DNA from: an uncultured Pelagibacteraceae bacterium
GTDB lineage: Bacteria; Pseudomonadota; Alphaproteobacteria; Pelagibacterales; Pelagibacteraceae
Assembly: GCA_902636075.1 (NCBI GenBank)
Contig: CACPQM010000001.1
Span: forward strand, 146,186-210,185
Length of the DNA stretch: 64,000 bases
Direction of reading: 5' to 3'
Part shown: one piece after another, positions 37,416 through 46,570 of the stretch
How positions within the stretch are numbered: position 1 is the first letter of the stretch
How the letters are laid out: every line of letters starts with the position of its first letter
Program-made: the position numbers and the translations under genes
Notes under the pieces: model-generated
The model's database searches: none
What the model saw: the letters and a program-made list of their open reading frames with translations, nothing else
Told to the model about the DNA's origin: nothing

Positions 37416-37494
37416 ATATAAGTCGCATTATCTAACATATTACTGAATATATTAAATATTTTAAATTTAAGGATTTACTGTATAAAAAGGCGCT
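37416..37494. promoter_or_regulatory. divergent hisI / folE intergenic region
   Basis: This 79-bp AT-rich gap must hold both promoters. I saw no hairpin or clear operator. Confidence 0.35.
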
Positions 37495-38103
37495 ATGAAA
37501 TTAGTAAAAGACACAGACAATAAAAATTTAGAGACTAAACAAGTTTCAGATAAAGAAGCTGAAGAAGCTTTGATTAAGATATTAACTTGGATTGGTGAGG
37601 ATCCAAATAGAGAAGGTTTGTTAGAAACACCAAAGAGAGTAATAAAAGCATATAAGGAATTTTTTAGTGGGTATAAAGAGGATGCTAATAAAGTTTTAGA
37701 AAAAACTTTTGGTGACGTTGAAGGATATAATGACATGGTAATTCAAAAGAATATATCTGTGCAAAGTCATTGCGAACATCATATGGTTCCAATATTGGGT
37801 ATGGCACACGTTGCATACATACCAAAAGAAAGAGTTGTAGGACTAAGTAAGCTAGCAAGGGTTGTTGATGTATTTGCAAAAAGGTTGCAAACACAAGAAA
37901 GATTAACACTACAAATTGCTAAATCAATTATGACTGCTCTTGATGCTAAGGGTGTTGCAGTAACAATCGATGCAGCTCATCAATGTATGACTACTAGAGG
38001 GATAAAAAAAGAAAGAGCATCTACAGTTACTAATTACTTTTTAGGTCAATTTAAGGACGATCTTTCTATTCAGAATAGATACTTACGATTTATTAAAGAA
38101 TAG
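37495..38103 (+). CDS. folE: GTP cyclohydrolase I
   Basis: The 202-residue type I enzyme opens GTP to dihydroneopterin triphosphate, the first step of folate synthesis. QSHCEHHMVPILG carries the zinc Cys and catalytic His, and DAAHQCMTTRGIKK carries the other zinc Cys. This supply of folate suits the many THF-dependent enzymes of the region. It precedes the AcuI-like gene by 13 bp. Confidence 0.97.
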   Translation: MKLVKDTDNKNLETKQVSDKEAEEALIKILTWIGEDPNREGLLETPKRVIKAYKEFFSGYKEDANKVLEKTFGDVEGYNDMVIQKNISVQSHCEHHMVPILGMAHVAYIPKERVVGLSKLARVVDVFAKRLQTQERLTLQIAKSIMTALDAKGVAVTIDAAHQCMTTRGIKKERASTVTNYFLGQFKDDLSIQNRYLRFIKE

Positions 38104-38116
38104 AGTATAATTACAC

Positions 38117-39121
38117 ATGTCTGATACTTTCAAAGCCCTGGTTATAAACCAGGTGGGTGAAAATTTTTCTCAAGAAGTTAAAGAATTAAATTTTGATTTT
38201 TTAAACGAAGGTGAGGTTTTAGTAAAAATACAATACTCTGATTTAAATTATAAAGATGCTTTGATTTTAAAAGATGGTGCAAAATTAGTAAAAGAGTTTC
38301 CAAGGATTCCTGGAATTGATTTCTCAGGTACAGTAGCAGAAAGTAAGTCAGATGAATTCAAAGAAGGTGATGAGGTAATACTTACTGGTTGCAGAGTTGG
38401 AGAATTATTTCACGGAGGATTCTCTCAATATGCAAGAGTTAAAAAAGAATTTCTTATAAAGAAACCTTCAGGTATTGATTTAAAGCAAGCAATGATGATG
38501 GGTACAGCAGGTTTTACTGCTATGTTATGTGCCTTTGCAGTAAAAGCAAAAGAAGAATTATTACTACAAAGCAAAGTGAACGATGTCCTTGTAACAGGTT
38601 CAACTGGTGGTGTAGGGATGGTTGCAGTAAATATTCTGTCAAAAATGGGATGTAATGTAACTGCAATCACAGGAAAACCTGAAAAAGCTGATTATTTAAA
38701 AGAATTAGGAGCAAAAACTGTTTTAGATCGTAAAGAATTTGAAGGTGAACCAAGATTAATTGGCAAAGGTACTTGGGATGGTGTTGTTGACACTGTCGGT
38801 GGAAATATTTTAGCAAATGCAATATCTCAAACAAGATTAAAAGGAATTGTAGCTGTCTGTGGTAATGCGAGTGGAACTAACAAATTAAATACTTCTGTAG
38901 TTCCTTTTTATATCAGAGCTGTAAAACTATGGGGCGTAGATTCAGTTAATGTAAGCAATAAAAGAAAAGAATTCGTATGGGGTGAAGTACCAAGTTTAGT
39001 AGATTTTAGTATTATTGAAAAATCAATTAAAATAGTTGGGCTTGAGGAATTATTGACTGTATTTCCGGAAATGCTTGAAGGAAAATTGAAAAATAGAATT
39101 TTAGTGGACGTAAATAAATAA
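38117..39121 (+). CDS. acuI: acrylyl-CoA reductase-like (AcuI/YhdH family)
   Basis: The 334-residue medium-chain dehydrogenase/reductase lacks the zinc sites and carries the NADPH fold GSTGGVGMVAVNIL. YSDLNYKDALILK and FPRIPGIDFSGTV are typical of AcuI/YhdH. The enzyme reduces acrylyl-CoA to propionyl-CoA, removing the toxic product of DMSP cleavage. It overlaps a LysR regulator by one base. A related quinone-reductase role cannot be excluded, but the match to AcuI is close. Confidence 0.85.
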   Translation: MSDTFKALVINQVGENFSQEVKELNFDFLNEGEVLVKIQYSDLNYKDALILKDGAKLVKEFPRIPGIDFSGTVAESKSDEFKEGDEVILTGCRVGELFHGGFSQYARVKKEFLIKKPSGIDLKQAMMMGTAGFTAMLCAFAVKAKEELLLQSKVNDVLVTGSTGGVGMVAVNILSKMGCNVTAITGKPEKADYLKELGAKTVLDRKEFEGEPRLIGKGTWDGVVDTVGGNILANAISQTRLKGIVAVCGNASGTNKLNTSVVPFYIRAVKLWGVDSVNVSNKRKEFVWGEVPSLVDFSIIEKSIKIVGLEELLTVFPEMLEGKLKNRILVDVNK

Positions 39122-40011
39122 TGGATTGGGATAAATTAAAAATTTTTCATGCAGTAGCCGAAGCTGGGAGTTTTACAAGCGCTACCGTAATTCTAAATCT
39201 AAGCCAATCTGCAATTAGTAGACAAATTCAATCTTTAGAAGAAGATTTAAAAGTAAAGTTATTTGAAAGACATGCAAGAGGATTGACACTTACAGAAAAT
39301 GGTGAATACGTTTATAAAACTGCACATGAAGTTATCAGTAAACTTAAAGAGGTAGAAACAACTTTAGGAGATCAAAAACATAAACCAACCGGAAAACTAA
39401 CAATTACAACTGTTAGAAGTTTTGGTACTCACTGGTTAACACCGAGAATTCAAGAGTTTATGCAATTAAATCCAGAAATTGAAATAGAATTAATTTTTGA
39501 CGATAAAGAGTTAGATTTAAGCACAAGACAAGCCGATATAGGAATATTTATGAGAAGACCAAAGCAACTTAATTATATTCAAAGAAAACTAATGGACATA
39601 AATTACCATATATATGGCTCAAATAAGTATCTAGAAAAACATGGTATGCCTAAATCTATAAATGATTTAAACAAGCATAACTTTATATCATTTGGTAGAG
39701 GAGCCCCATCACCTGTGTTTAACCCAGATTGGGCATTAAAACTTGGTATAAAAGATAATAAAAAAAGAAAACCTGTTATGAAAGTAAATAGCGTTATGGG
39801 TTTACTGTTAGCAGTCGAAAGTGGTGTAGGCCTTGCGGCTCTTCCAGATTATTTAGTTTCTTTATCTCGAAATGTAATTAAAGTTCTACCCAGTGTTGAG
39901 GGTCCAATTACAGAGGCTCACTTTGTTTTTCCTGAATCATTAAAAAATGTAGCTAGAGTGACAACCTTCAGAAACTTTCTTTATAGTAAAATTTCGGAAT
40001 TTAAGTCTTAA
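39121..40011 (+). CDS. LysR family transcriptional regulator
   Basis: The 296-residue regulator has an N-terminal winged helix-turn-helix (residues 1-60, SFTSATVILNLSQSAISRQI) and a type 2 periplasmic-binding effector domain from about 90. Its start overlaps the AcuI-like stop (TAATG), so it is co-transcribed with it and may regulate that gene or the iron operon. The inducer is not predictable. Confidence 0.93.
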   Translation: MDWDKLKIFHAVAEAGSFTSATVILNLSQSAISRQIQSLEEDLKVKLFERHARGLTLTENGEYVYKTAHEVISKLKEVETTLGDQKHKPTGKLTITTVRSFGTHWLTPRIQEFMQLNPEIEIELIFDDKELDLSTRQADIGIFMRRPKQLNYIQRKLMDINYHIYGSNKYLEKHGMPKSINDLNKHNFISFGRGAPSPVFNPDWALKLGIKDNKKRKPVMKVNSVMGLLLAVESGVGLAALPDYLVSLSRNVIKVLPSVEGPITEAHFVFPESLKNVARVTTFRNFLYSKISEFKS

Positions 40012-40052
40012 AATATCAATAATATTTTCATTAAGTGCGTCATTAATGCGAT

Positions 40053-40067
40053 TGATAATCATTATCA
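40053..40067 (+). promoter_or_regulatory. Fur box upstream of futA
   Basis: The sequence TGATAATCATTATCA is a perfect 7-1-7 inverted repeat identical in its arms to the classical Fur box core. It lies 57 bp before the futA ATG, in the 112-bp promoter gap. Iron-dependent repression of futABC by a Fur-type regulator is the direct expectation. Confidence 0.85.
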
Positions 40068-40123
40068 TTGAGAATAGTTATCAAAATCATTATAAATTAT
40101 AAAAAACTAAAAGATAGAGATAT

Positions 40124-41152
40124 ATGAAAAAAATGACAATTTCAGCATTAATCTTATCCTTATTTGCATCAAGCTTTGCAATAGCAAATGAGGTAAATAT
40201 TTTTAATGCAAGACATTATAAAGCTGATGCAGAACTTTATAGTAAATTTACAGCAGCAACAGGAATTAAAGTAAACTTAATCAATGGTAAAGCTGGTGCT
40301 TTAGAAAAAAGAATGATTGAGGAAGGGGCTGATTCAGCTGCCGATCTTTACATAACAGCTGACGCTGGAAGATGTGGTGCTTTTAAAGCAAAAGGAATGA
40401 CTCAATCAGGATTAGTTTCATCTACAATTAAATCATCTGTACCAAAAAGTTTTAGAACTACACACTGGGTTGGAGTAGCAAAAAGAGCAAGAATTGTTTA
40501 CTACTCACCAGAAAGAGTAAGTGGTGCTGAGTTATCAGGGTTAACTTATGAAAGTTTAGCTGATCCAAAATGGAAAGGCAGAATTGCAATTAGAGCTTCT
40601 AGCAACATTTATAACAAATCTCTTGTAGCTTCATTAATTAAAAATAATGGAAAAAAAGCTGCAGGTGAGTGGGCTAAAGGAGTTGTTGCAAACATGGCAA
40701 GAGATCCAAAAGGAAATGATAGAGCACAAATTATGGCTGTAGCAGCAGGAGAAGCTGATATTGCTGTTGCAAATACTTATTACTTAGCTTTGATGTTATC
40801 TGGGAATAAAGGACCTGAACAACAAGAAGCTGCAAAAAAAGTTAAAGCTTTTTTCCCTAATCAGAATGATAGAGGAACACACATGAATATAAGTTGTGCA
40901 GCTTTAGTTAAAGGAGCGCCCAATAAAACTAATGCAATTACACTTGTTGATTTTTTATTATCACCAGAAGCTCAAGAACACTTTACAAATAATACGTTTG
41001 AGTTTCCAATGATAGCTGGAGTTTCACCAAGTCCATTGGTAGTAAATAACTTAGGTTTAGATTTTAAACAAGATCTAACAACAAGTGTTGCTAGTTATGG
41101 AGCAAAGCAAGCTGACGCCTTAGAGGTAATGACAGCTGCTGGTTGGAAGTAA
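40124..41152 (+). CDS. futA: ferric iron ABC transporter substrate-binding protein
   Basis: The 342-residue precursor has a signal peptide of about 21 residues (ending FAIA-N). The mature protein fits the FutA/FbpA group: VNIFNARHYKAD, INGKAGALEKRMIEEG and VANTYYLALM, the last holding the tyrosine pair that binds Fe(III). It is periplasmic. A Fur box lies upstream, and a strong terminator-like hairpin after the following small ORF separates it from the permease. Confidence 0.95.
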   Translation: MKKMTISALILSLFASSFAIANEVNIFNARHYKADAELYSKFTAATGIKVNLINGKAGALEKRMIEEGADSAADLYITADAGRCGAFKAKGMTQSGLVSSTIKSSVPKSFRTTHWVGVAKRARIVYYSPERVSGAELSGLTYESLADPKWKGRIAIRASSNIYNKSLVASLIKNNGKKAAGEWAKGVVANMARDPKGNDRAQIMAVAAGEADIAVANTYYLALMLSGNKGPEQQEAAKKVKAFFPNQNDRGTHMNISCAALVKGAPNKTNAITLVDFLLSPEAQEHFTNNTFEFPMIAGVSPSPLVVNNLGLDFKQDLTTSVASYGAKQADALEVMTAAGWK

Positions 41153-41175
41153 CATTGAAAGTAAAAAAAAAATTT

Positions 41176-41325
41176 ATGTCTGAAGTTAATTTAAATAAAT
41201 CAGCCAATGCATGCTTACCATGTGCCGAGGAGTGTAAAAAAATTAACAAAAGAATAAATAAAAGAAAATTATCAGAGATAAGTACTAAAGATTTACCGCA
41301 CATTTCAAAAGTATTCAATATCTGA
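41176..41325 (+). CDS. possible small cysteine-containing protein, 49 aa
   Basis: An open frame starting at the ATG at 41176 (an upstream in-frame ATG at 41143 would overlap futA) encodes 49 residues with NACLPCAEECKK and basic stretches. Cysteines at C-x2-C-x3-C could bind iron or zinc. It lies between futA and a strong hairpin, within an iron-regulated operon. No clear ribosome site is seen, and it may be untranslated leader. Confidence 0.4.
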   Translation: MSEVNLNKSANACLPCAEECKKINKRINKRKLSEISTKDLPHISKVFNI

Positions 41326-41337
41326 CTTTTCTTAATG

Positions 41338-41371
41338 AAAGTGCCTATGCATCCTTCGTAGGCACTTTTAA
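41338..41371 (+). terminator. rho-independent terminator after futA
   Basis: A perfect 10-bp stem (AAAGTGCCTA / TAGGCACTTT) with an 11-base loop is followed by TTAAAAAT. It lies 12 bp past the small ORF and before futB, so it probably attenuates transcription from the binding protein into the permease and ATPase genes. Confidence 0.82.
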
Positions 41372-41418
41372 AAATATTAAAAGAGACTATATAGGTCATT
41401 TAAATTACAAATATCTCT

Positions 41419-43047
41419 ATGTTTACAAACAAATTTAGTATCTGGTTTTTAAGCTCTCTGCTTATTTCATTGCTTGTTATAATTCCTATTTTGACAGTCT
41501 CTTTTAGTTTTTTTGAAGATACTTCCAGATATTTTGACATACTTAAAAAAACTTTTTTGTTTGAATATATTTTTAATTCTTTGTCACTTTTAGTTGGTGT
41601 CTTAATACTAACTTTTTTTCTAGGTGTTGGATCTGCTTACATAGTCTCTTTTTACAAATTTCCAGGAGTTAACTTTTTTAAATGGGCATTAATTTTATCT
41701 TTTGCTATACCACCCTATATTTATGCATACTCTTTATTTGCATTTTTTGATAATTATGGCACTGCATTTACAATATTAAAGACTTTATTTGGTGATGGTG
41801 AGTACAATAAAAGTATACCAAAGTTTGATGGAATGTTTGGTTTAATATTATCTATTTCATTTTCTCTTTATGCATATGTTTATATTCTTGCAAGATCTTC
41901 TTTTTTATATCAATCACAAAATTTAATAGACCTTGGAAAAAATTTAGGTTTTTCAAAATTTAAATCTTTTTATTCAATAATATTACCAGCTGCCAGACCT
42001 GCAATAGTTGCTGGTCTCTCTTTAGTTGCAATGGAAACACTAGCAGAGTTTGGTGCAGTAGATTTTTTTTCAGTTAATACACTAACAACAGGTATATATA
42101 ATGCTTGGATAACTTTTGATGATTTAGCTTTTGCTAATAGAATATCATTTTTTCTTTTGTTATTTATATTTATTCTTTTTCTGACTGAAAATCTATCTAG
42201 AAAAAAAGCGAAATATCACTTGGATACAAGAGGTGGTTTTAAACAAAAAGAAAAAATAAAACTTTCTGGAACAAATTCTTTTTTTGCCTTTTTATTTTGT
42301 TTTTTATTGTTCTTTATAAGTTTTCTATTTCCATTAGGACAAATGCTTTATTGGACAATAAAATTTCCAGAAAATTTCTTTGATATAAATGTAACTAATC
42401 TTTTATTAAACACACTTTATTTAGTAGTATTGTCTAGTTTAGTTCTAATAACATTTGCTCTGATTTCTAATTATGGAAATCGAGTTTCAAGAAATAAAAC
42501 ATTAAATTTTTTATCCACACTGTCGATTTCAGGTTACGCCATACCTGGTGTTATTTTAGCTGTTGCTTTTATAACTTTTATTGCCTGGTTTGATGAGAAT
42601 ATAATTAAATCCTTAGGTTTTTTATCAATTAAAAAATTATTTATTGGATCTGTTTTAGGTTTAATTATTGTATATTTTGTTCGTTTTTATTCACTAGCTT
42701 TCAATGGAATAAAATCAGGATATGAAAAAATAAACGTTTCAGTTGATGAGAGTGCATATCTTCTTGGTTATTCAAAAAGAAAAACATTTCTGAATATTCA
42801 TGTGCCATATTTGAGAAATTCATTATTATTTGTGGTTATTTTAATATCTCTTGAAATAATTAGAGAATTGCCAATTACCTTGGTTTTACGGCCATTTAAC
42901 TTTGAAACATTTGCAACTACTGCTTATATCTCTGCATCAGAGGATATGCTTGAAGCAGCAGCAGTACCATCATTGTTTTTAATTTTAATTGCTGCCTTTT
43001 TTATTACAATAACTTCAAATTATATTTTAAAAGAGAATAATGGCTAA
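41419..43047 (+). CDS. futB: ferric iron ABC transporter permease
   Basis: The 542-residue protein is a fused double permease with about 12 membrane segments and two EAA-like loops (LGKNLGFSKFKSFYSIILPAARP and LGYSKRKTFLNIHVPYLRN), as in FbpB/FutB. It is an inner-membrane channel. It overlaps futC by 8 bp and follows the terminator-like hairpin. Length is normal for the family. Confidence 0.93.
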   Translation: MFTNKFSIWFLSSLLISLLVIIPILTVSFSFFEDTSRYFDILKKTFLFEYIFNSLSLLVGVLILTFFLGVGSAYIVSFYKFPGVNFFKWALILSFAIPPYIYAYSLFAFFDNYGTAFTILKTLFGDGEYNKSIPKFDGMFGLILSISFSLYAYVYILARSSFLYQSQNLIDLGKNLGFSKFKSFYSIILPAARPAIVAGLSLVAMETLAEFGAVDFFSVNTLTTGIYNAWITFDDLAFANRISFFLLLFIFILFLTENLSRKKAKYHLDTRGGFKQKEKIKLSGTNSFFAFLFCFLLFFISFLFPLGQMLYWTIKFPENFFDINVTNLLLNTLYLVVLSSLVLITFALISNYGNRVSRNKTLNFLSTLSISGYAIPGVILAVAFITFIAWFDENIIKSLGFLSIKKLFIGSVLGLIIVYFVRFYSLAFNGIKSGYEKINVSVDESAYLLGYSKRKTFLNIHVPYLRNSLLFVVILISLEIIRELPITLVLRPFNFETFATTAYISASEDMLEAAAVPSLFLILIAAFFITITSNYILKENNG

Positions 43048-44098
43048 TAACTTTTTAGAAGTAAATAACGTTGATTTCAAAGCTGGTGGAAAAACAAAAG
43101 TAAAAAATGTGTCTTTTTCAGTTCAAAACGAAGGAGACATCATTTGTCTTCTAGGACCTTCTGGAATAGGAAAAACTACCATATTGAGAACAATCGCTGG
43201 ATTAGAAAAGATTAATAATGGATCTATAATTATCAATAATAAAACTATATCTTCAAAAAAAATTCACATTGAGCCTGAGGATCGAAATATTTCACTTGCC
43301 TTTCAAGACAATAGTTTATTCCCACATTACAATGTTGAAAAAAATATATTAATTGGTACAGAAAAAAAAAATAAAAAAAAAATTAAAATAAATGCAAAAG
43401 AAATAGTAGAATTTTTAAATTTAAAAAAAATATTAAATAAATATCCACATGAGATTAGCGCTGGTGAAGCGCAAAGATCGTCACTAGCAAGAGCTTTAGT
43501 TTCGAATCCAGACTTATTATTATTAGATGAGCCATTGTCGAATGTTGACCAAAGCTTTAAAGAAGAAATTCAAGTCGAATTAAAACAATTATTAAGTAAA
43601 TCCAAAATAACAACTATAATTGTTACACACGACTCATACGAAGCGTTTTACTTAGGAAGTAAATGTGGAATTATATTAAATAAACAACTTAAACAATTTG
43701 ATGATCCATATAATGTTTATCATTTTCCTAATTCAGTAGAAGTTGTAAATTTTTTAAATAGAGGAATTTTAATTCCTGCAAAAGTTACAAGCGAAAATAG
43801 TTTAGAAAATAAAGATCTTGGAACAATTAAAGGTAATTTTGTTAAACATTATCCAAATGGATCAGAGGTAAAACTTTTATTACAGCCAGAAGATTTAGAA
43901 CATGATGATAAAAGTAATTTAAAATTAGAAGTCGTTGATCGTAAATTTAGAGGAACAAATTTTATTTATACTTTAAAAACACCAAGCGAGTTACAAATTC
44001 CTGTATTTGTTCATTCACACCATATTCACCAGCATGAAATAGACGAAAAATTTGGTATTAAACGACCAATTCACATTGACCACATTGTTTGTTTTTAA
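43040..44098 (+). CDS. futC: ferric iron ABC transporter ATPase
   Basis: The 352-residue ATPase has Walker A GPSGIGKTT, a signature motif that reads ISAGEAQR instead of the usual LSGGQ-QR, Walker B LLLLDEPLS, and an H-loop VTHD. The C-terminal part (about 240-350) resembles a TOBE-type regulatory domain. It drives iron import via FutB. It is followed 27 bp later by the third dimethylglycine-dehydrogenase-like gene. Confidence 0.94.
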   Translation: MANNFLEVNNVDFKAGGKTKVKNVSFSVQNEGDIICLLGPSGIGKTTILRTIAGLEKINNGSIIINNKTISSKKIHIEPEDRNISLAFQDNSLFPHYNVEKNILIGTEKKNKKKIKINAKEIVEFLNLKKILNKYPHEISAGEAQRSSLARALVSNPDLLLLDEPLSNVDQSFKEEIQVELKQLLSKSKITTIIVTHDSYEAFYLGSKCGIILNKQLKQFDDPYNVYHFPNSVEVVNFLNRGILIPAKVTSENSLENKDLGTIKGNFVKHYPNGSEVKLLLQPEDLEHDDKSNLKLEVVDRKFRGTNFIYTLKTPSELQIPVFVHSHHIHQHEIDEKFGIKRPIHIDHIVCF

Positions 44099-44125
44099 GT
44101 ATTATTATACTTTTAAAATATATTC

Positions 44126-46570
44126 ATGGATAAAGATTTACCAAGAAGCACTAAAGTTGTAGTTATTGGAGGCGGCGTAGCTGGAACATCGTGTGCATAT
44201 CATCTAGCTAAATTTGGCTGGAAAGATGTAGTTCTATTAGAGAGAGACCAATTAACATCTGGAACCACATGGCATGCAGCTGGTTTAATGGGTCAATTAG
44301 GGGCTTCATCTACTATTACAAAGTTAAGAAAATATACTCTGGATCTTTATCAAGAATTAGAAAAGAAAACTGAATTATCTATAGGGTTAAGACAGAATGG
44401 TGCAATTACAGTAGCTACCACTAAAGAGAGAATGCAAGAGTTGTTGAGGCAAGCAACTACCGCTCAACTATCTGATGTTGAAGTGCATGTTTTGGATAAA
44501 AAACAAACAAAGGATTTATATCCTGTTGTAAATAATGAGGACATTATTGGAAGTGTTTTTATGCCAAAAGATGGTCAAGCTGATCCAGTAGGAGTAACCA
44601 ATGTTTTAGCAAAAGCTGCTAGAATGGAAGGAGCACAAATTTTTGAAAAAACACCTGTAACAAAAATTCTTGTTAAAAATAATTCTATAGTTGGAGTTGA
44701 GACCGATAAAGGAAAAATTGATTGTGAATATGTTGTTTTAGCAACAGGTATGTGGTCTAGACAAATAGGTGAAAAAATGAATGTTAGTATTCCATTGTAT
44801 CCCAATGAACATTTTTATGTGATCACGGAACCAATGAAAGATTTACCAAAAAACCTACCAGTTTTAAGAGATTATAATAATTGTCTCTATCTTAAAGAAG
44901 ACGCAGGTAAAATGTTAGTTGGAATTTTTGAACCAAATGCAAAACCAGCCTTTAAAAATACTGGTGTTGTGCCAGATGATTTTTCCTTTGGTGAATTACC
45001 AGATGATTTTGATCATTTCGAACCTTATTTACAAAAATCATTTCACAGGTTGCCTATGTTGGAAAATGCAGGAATTAGAAAATTTTTCTCTGGCCCTGAA
45101 TCATTTACTCCTGATACCCAATATCTTTTAGGTGAAACTCCTGAGATTAAAAAACTTTTTACATGTTGTGGTTTTAATAGTATTGGGATTGCAAGTTCAG
45201 GAGGTGCTGGAAGAGTTACTGCAGAATGGATGATTAATGGACACATAAATGAAGATTTATTTTCATTAGATATTAAAAGATTTCAAAAATTTCATTCATC
45301 AAAAAAATTTATAATGGAAAGAGTGACAGAAACACTTGGTGATTTATATGGAATGCATTGGCCATTTAAACAACATAAAACATCAAGAAACCAAATTGTA
45401 TTACCCTACCAAGAGGAGCTAAAAAAATTAGGAGCTTGTTTTGGAACCTCGGGTGGTTTTGAAAGACCTATGTGGTATGCGTTAAAAGGTGAAAAGGCTG
45501 ATTATAATTATAGTTTTGGTTATCAAAATTGGTATCCATCAGCTGAATTTGAGACCAAAAATGCCAGAGAAAACGTTGGATTATTTGAGCTATCTCCTTT
45601 TTCAAAATTTGACCTAGAAGGGCAAAATGTTCATGAAGAATTACAAAAAATTTGTACAGCAAACATAAAAGATATTGAGGGTAGAGCAACTTATACCCAG
45701 ATGTTAAATGAAGATGGAGGAATAGAGACAGACGTTACTATTACTTGTCTTAAGAAAAACCATTTTAGAGTGATAGGTCCAGCAGCAACAAGAGAACATG
45801 ATAAATTTCATATAAAAAAATATATTTCAGAAGAGGTCAATTTTAAAGATGTAACAGAAGATTTAACATGCCTAGGATTATACGGACCCAACTCAAGAAA
45901 ATTACTATCTAATATCAGTAATGACGATTTTACAAATGAAGGTATAAAGTTTAGTCATGGAAAATTCGTTACTATTGACGGAGTTAAAGTCTGGGCTCAA
46001 AGATTATCTTATGTAGGTGAAATAGGATTCGAATTATATACAAACATAGATGAAAGCAAAAAATTATTTTTAGCCATTATTAAAGAGGGTAAAAATCATG
46101 GCTTATCACTTTGTGGTGCGCATGCTATGGATATTATGAGAATGGAAAGTGGTTTCTTACATTGGGGACATGATATATCACCTGAAGAAAATCAATATCA
46201 AGCAGGACTTAATTTTGCAATCAGTTATAAAAAAAATATAAATTTTGTTGGAAAAGAAGCATTATTAAAAATTAAAGATAAAAACCCTACAAAATCATTA
46301 GCCATGATGGTATTGAAAGATAACATACCTGGAGAACCCTTGTTACTTCATGAAGAGCCAATTTACTTAGATGATAAAATAATTGGCAGAACAACATCAG
46401 GAAATTATTCATTTAATTTTAAAAAAAATATTTCATTTGGTTATGTCAACTCTGGAAATTCTATTGAAGACTTGATCAATAAAAATTTATATATTGAAGT
46501 TGAAAAGAAAAAATACCCTGTAACAATAATCAAAAAACCTTTAAATCAAAAAAATATAAAAAATAATTAA
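44126..46570 (+). CDS. dimethylglycine/sarcosine dehydrogenase-like FAD/folate oxidoreductase, copy 3
   Basis: The 814-residue protein has GGGVAG at 15-20, His50 in TTWHAAG for covalent FAD, and a GcvT folate domain with SYVGEIGFELY and MRMESGFLHWGHD. It is more like sarcosine-type than copy 1 in the folate domain by its GHD tail segment, but substrate is not determinable. It overlaps a TauD-like gene by 1 bp and follows futC by 27 bp, so it may be read from the iron-regulated promoter. Electrons probably go to the ETF encoded at 33230. Confidence 0.87.
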   Translation: MDKDLPRSTKVVVIGGGVAGTSCAYHLAKFGWKDVVLLERDQLTSGTTWHAAGLMGQLGASSTITKLRKYTLDLYQELEKKTELSIGLRQNGAITVATTKERMQELLRQATTAQLSDVEVHVLDKKQTKDLYPVVNNEDIIGSVFMPKDGQADPVGVTNVLAKAARMEGAQIFEKTPVTKILVKNNSIVGVETDKGKIDCEYVVLATGMWSRQIGEKMNVSIPLYPNEHFYVITEPMKDLPKNLPVLRDYNNCLYLKEDAGKMLVGIFEPNAKPAFKNTGVVPDDFSFGELPDDFDHFEPYLQKSFHRLPMLENAGIRKFFSGPESFTPDTQYLLGETPEIKKLFTCCGFNSIGIASSGGAGRVTAEWMINGHINEDLFSLDIKRFQKFHSSKKFIMERVTETLGDLYGMHWPFKQHKTSRNQIVLPYQEELKKLGACFGTSGGFERPMWYALKGEKADYNYSFGYQNWYPSAEFETKNARENVGLFELSPFSKFDLEGQNVHEELQKICTANIKDIEGRATYTQMLNEDGGIETDVTITCLKKNHFRVIGPAATREHDKFHIKKYISEEVNFKDVTEDLTCLGLYGPNSRKLLSNISNDDFTNEGIKFSHGKFVTIDGVKVWAQRLSYVGEIGFELYTNIDESKKLFLAIIKEGKNHGLSLCGAHAMDIMRMESGFLHWGHDISPEENQYQAGLNFAISYKKNINFVGKEALLKIKDKNPTKSLAMMVLKDNIPGEPLLLHEEPIYLDDKIIGRTTSGNYSFNFKKNISFGYVNSGNSIEDLINKNLYIEVEKKKYPVTIIKKPLNQKNIKNN

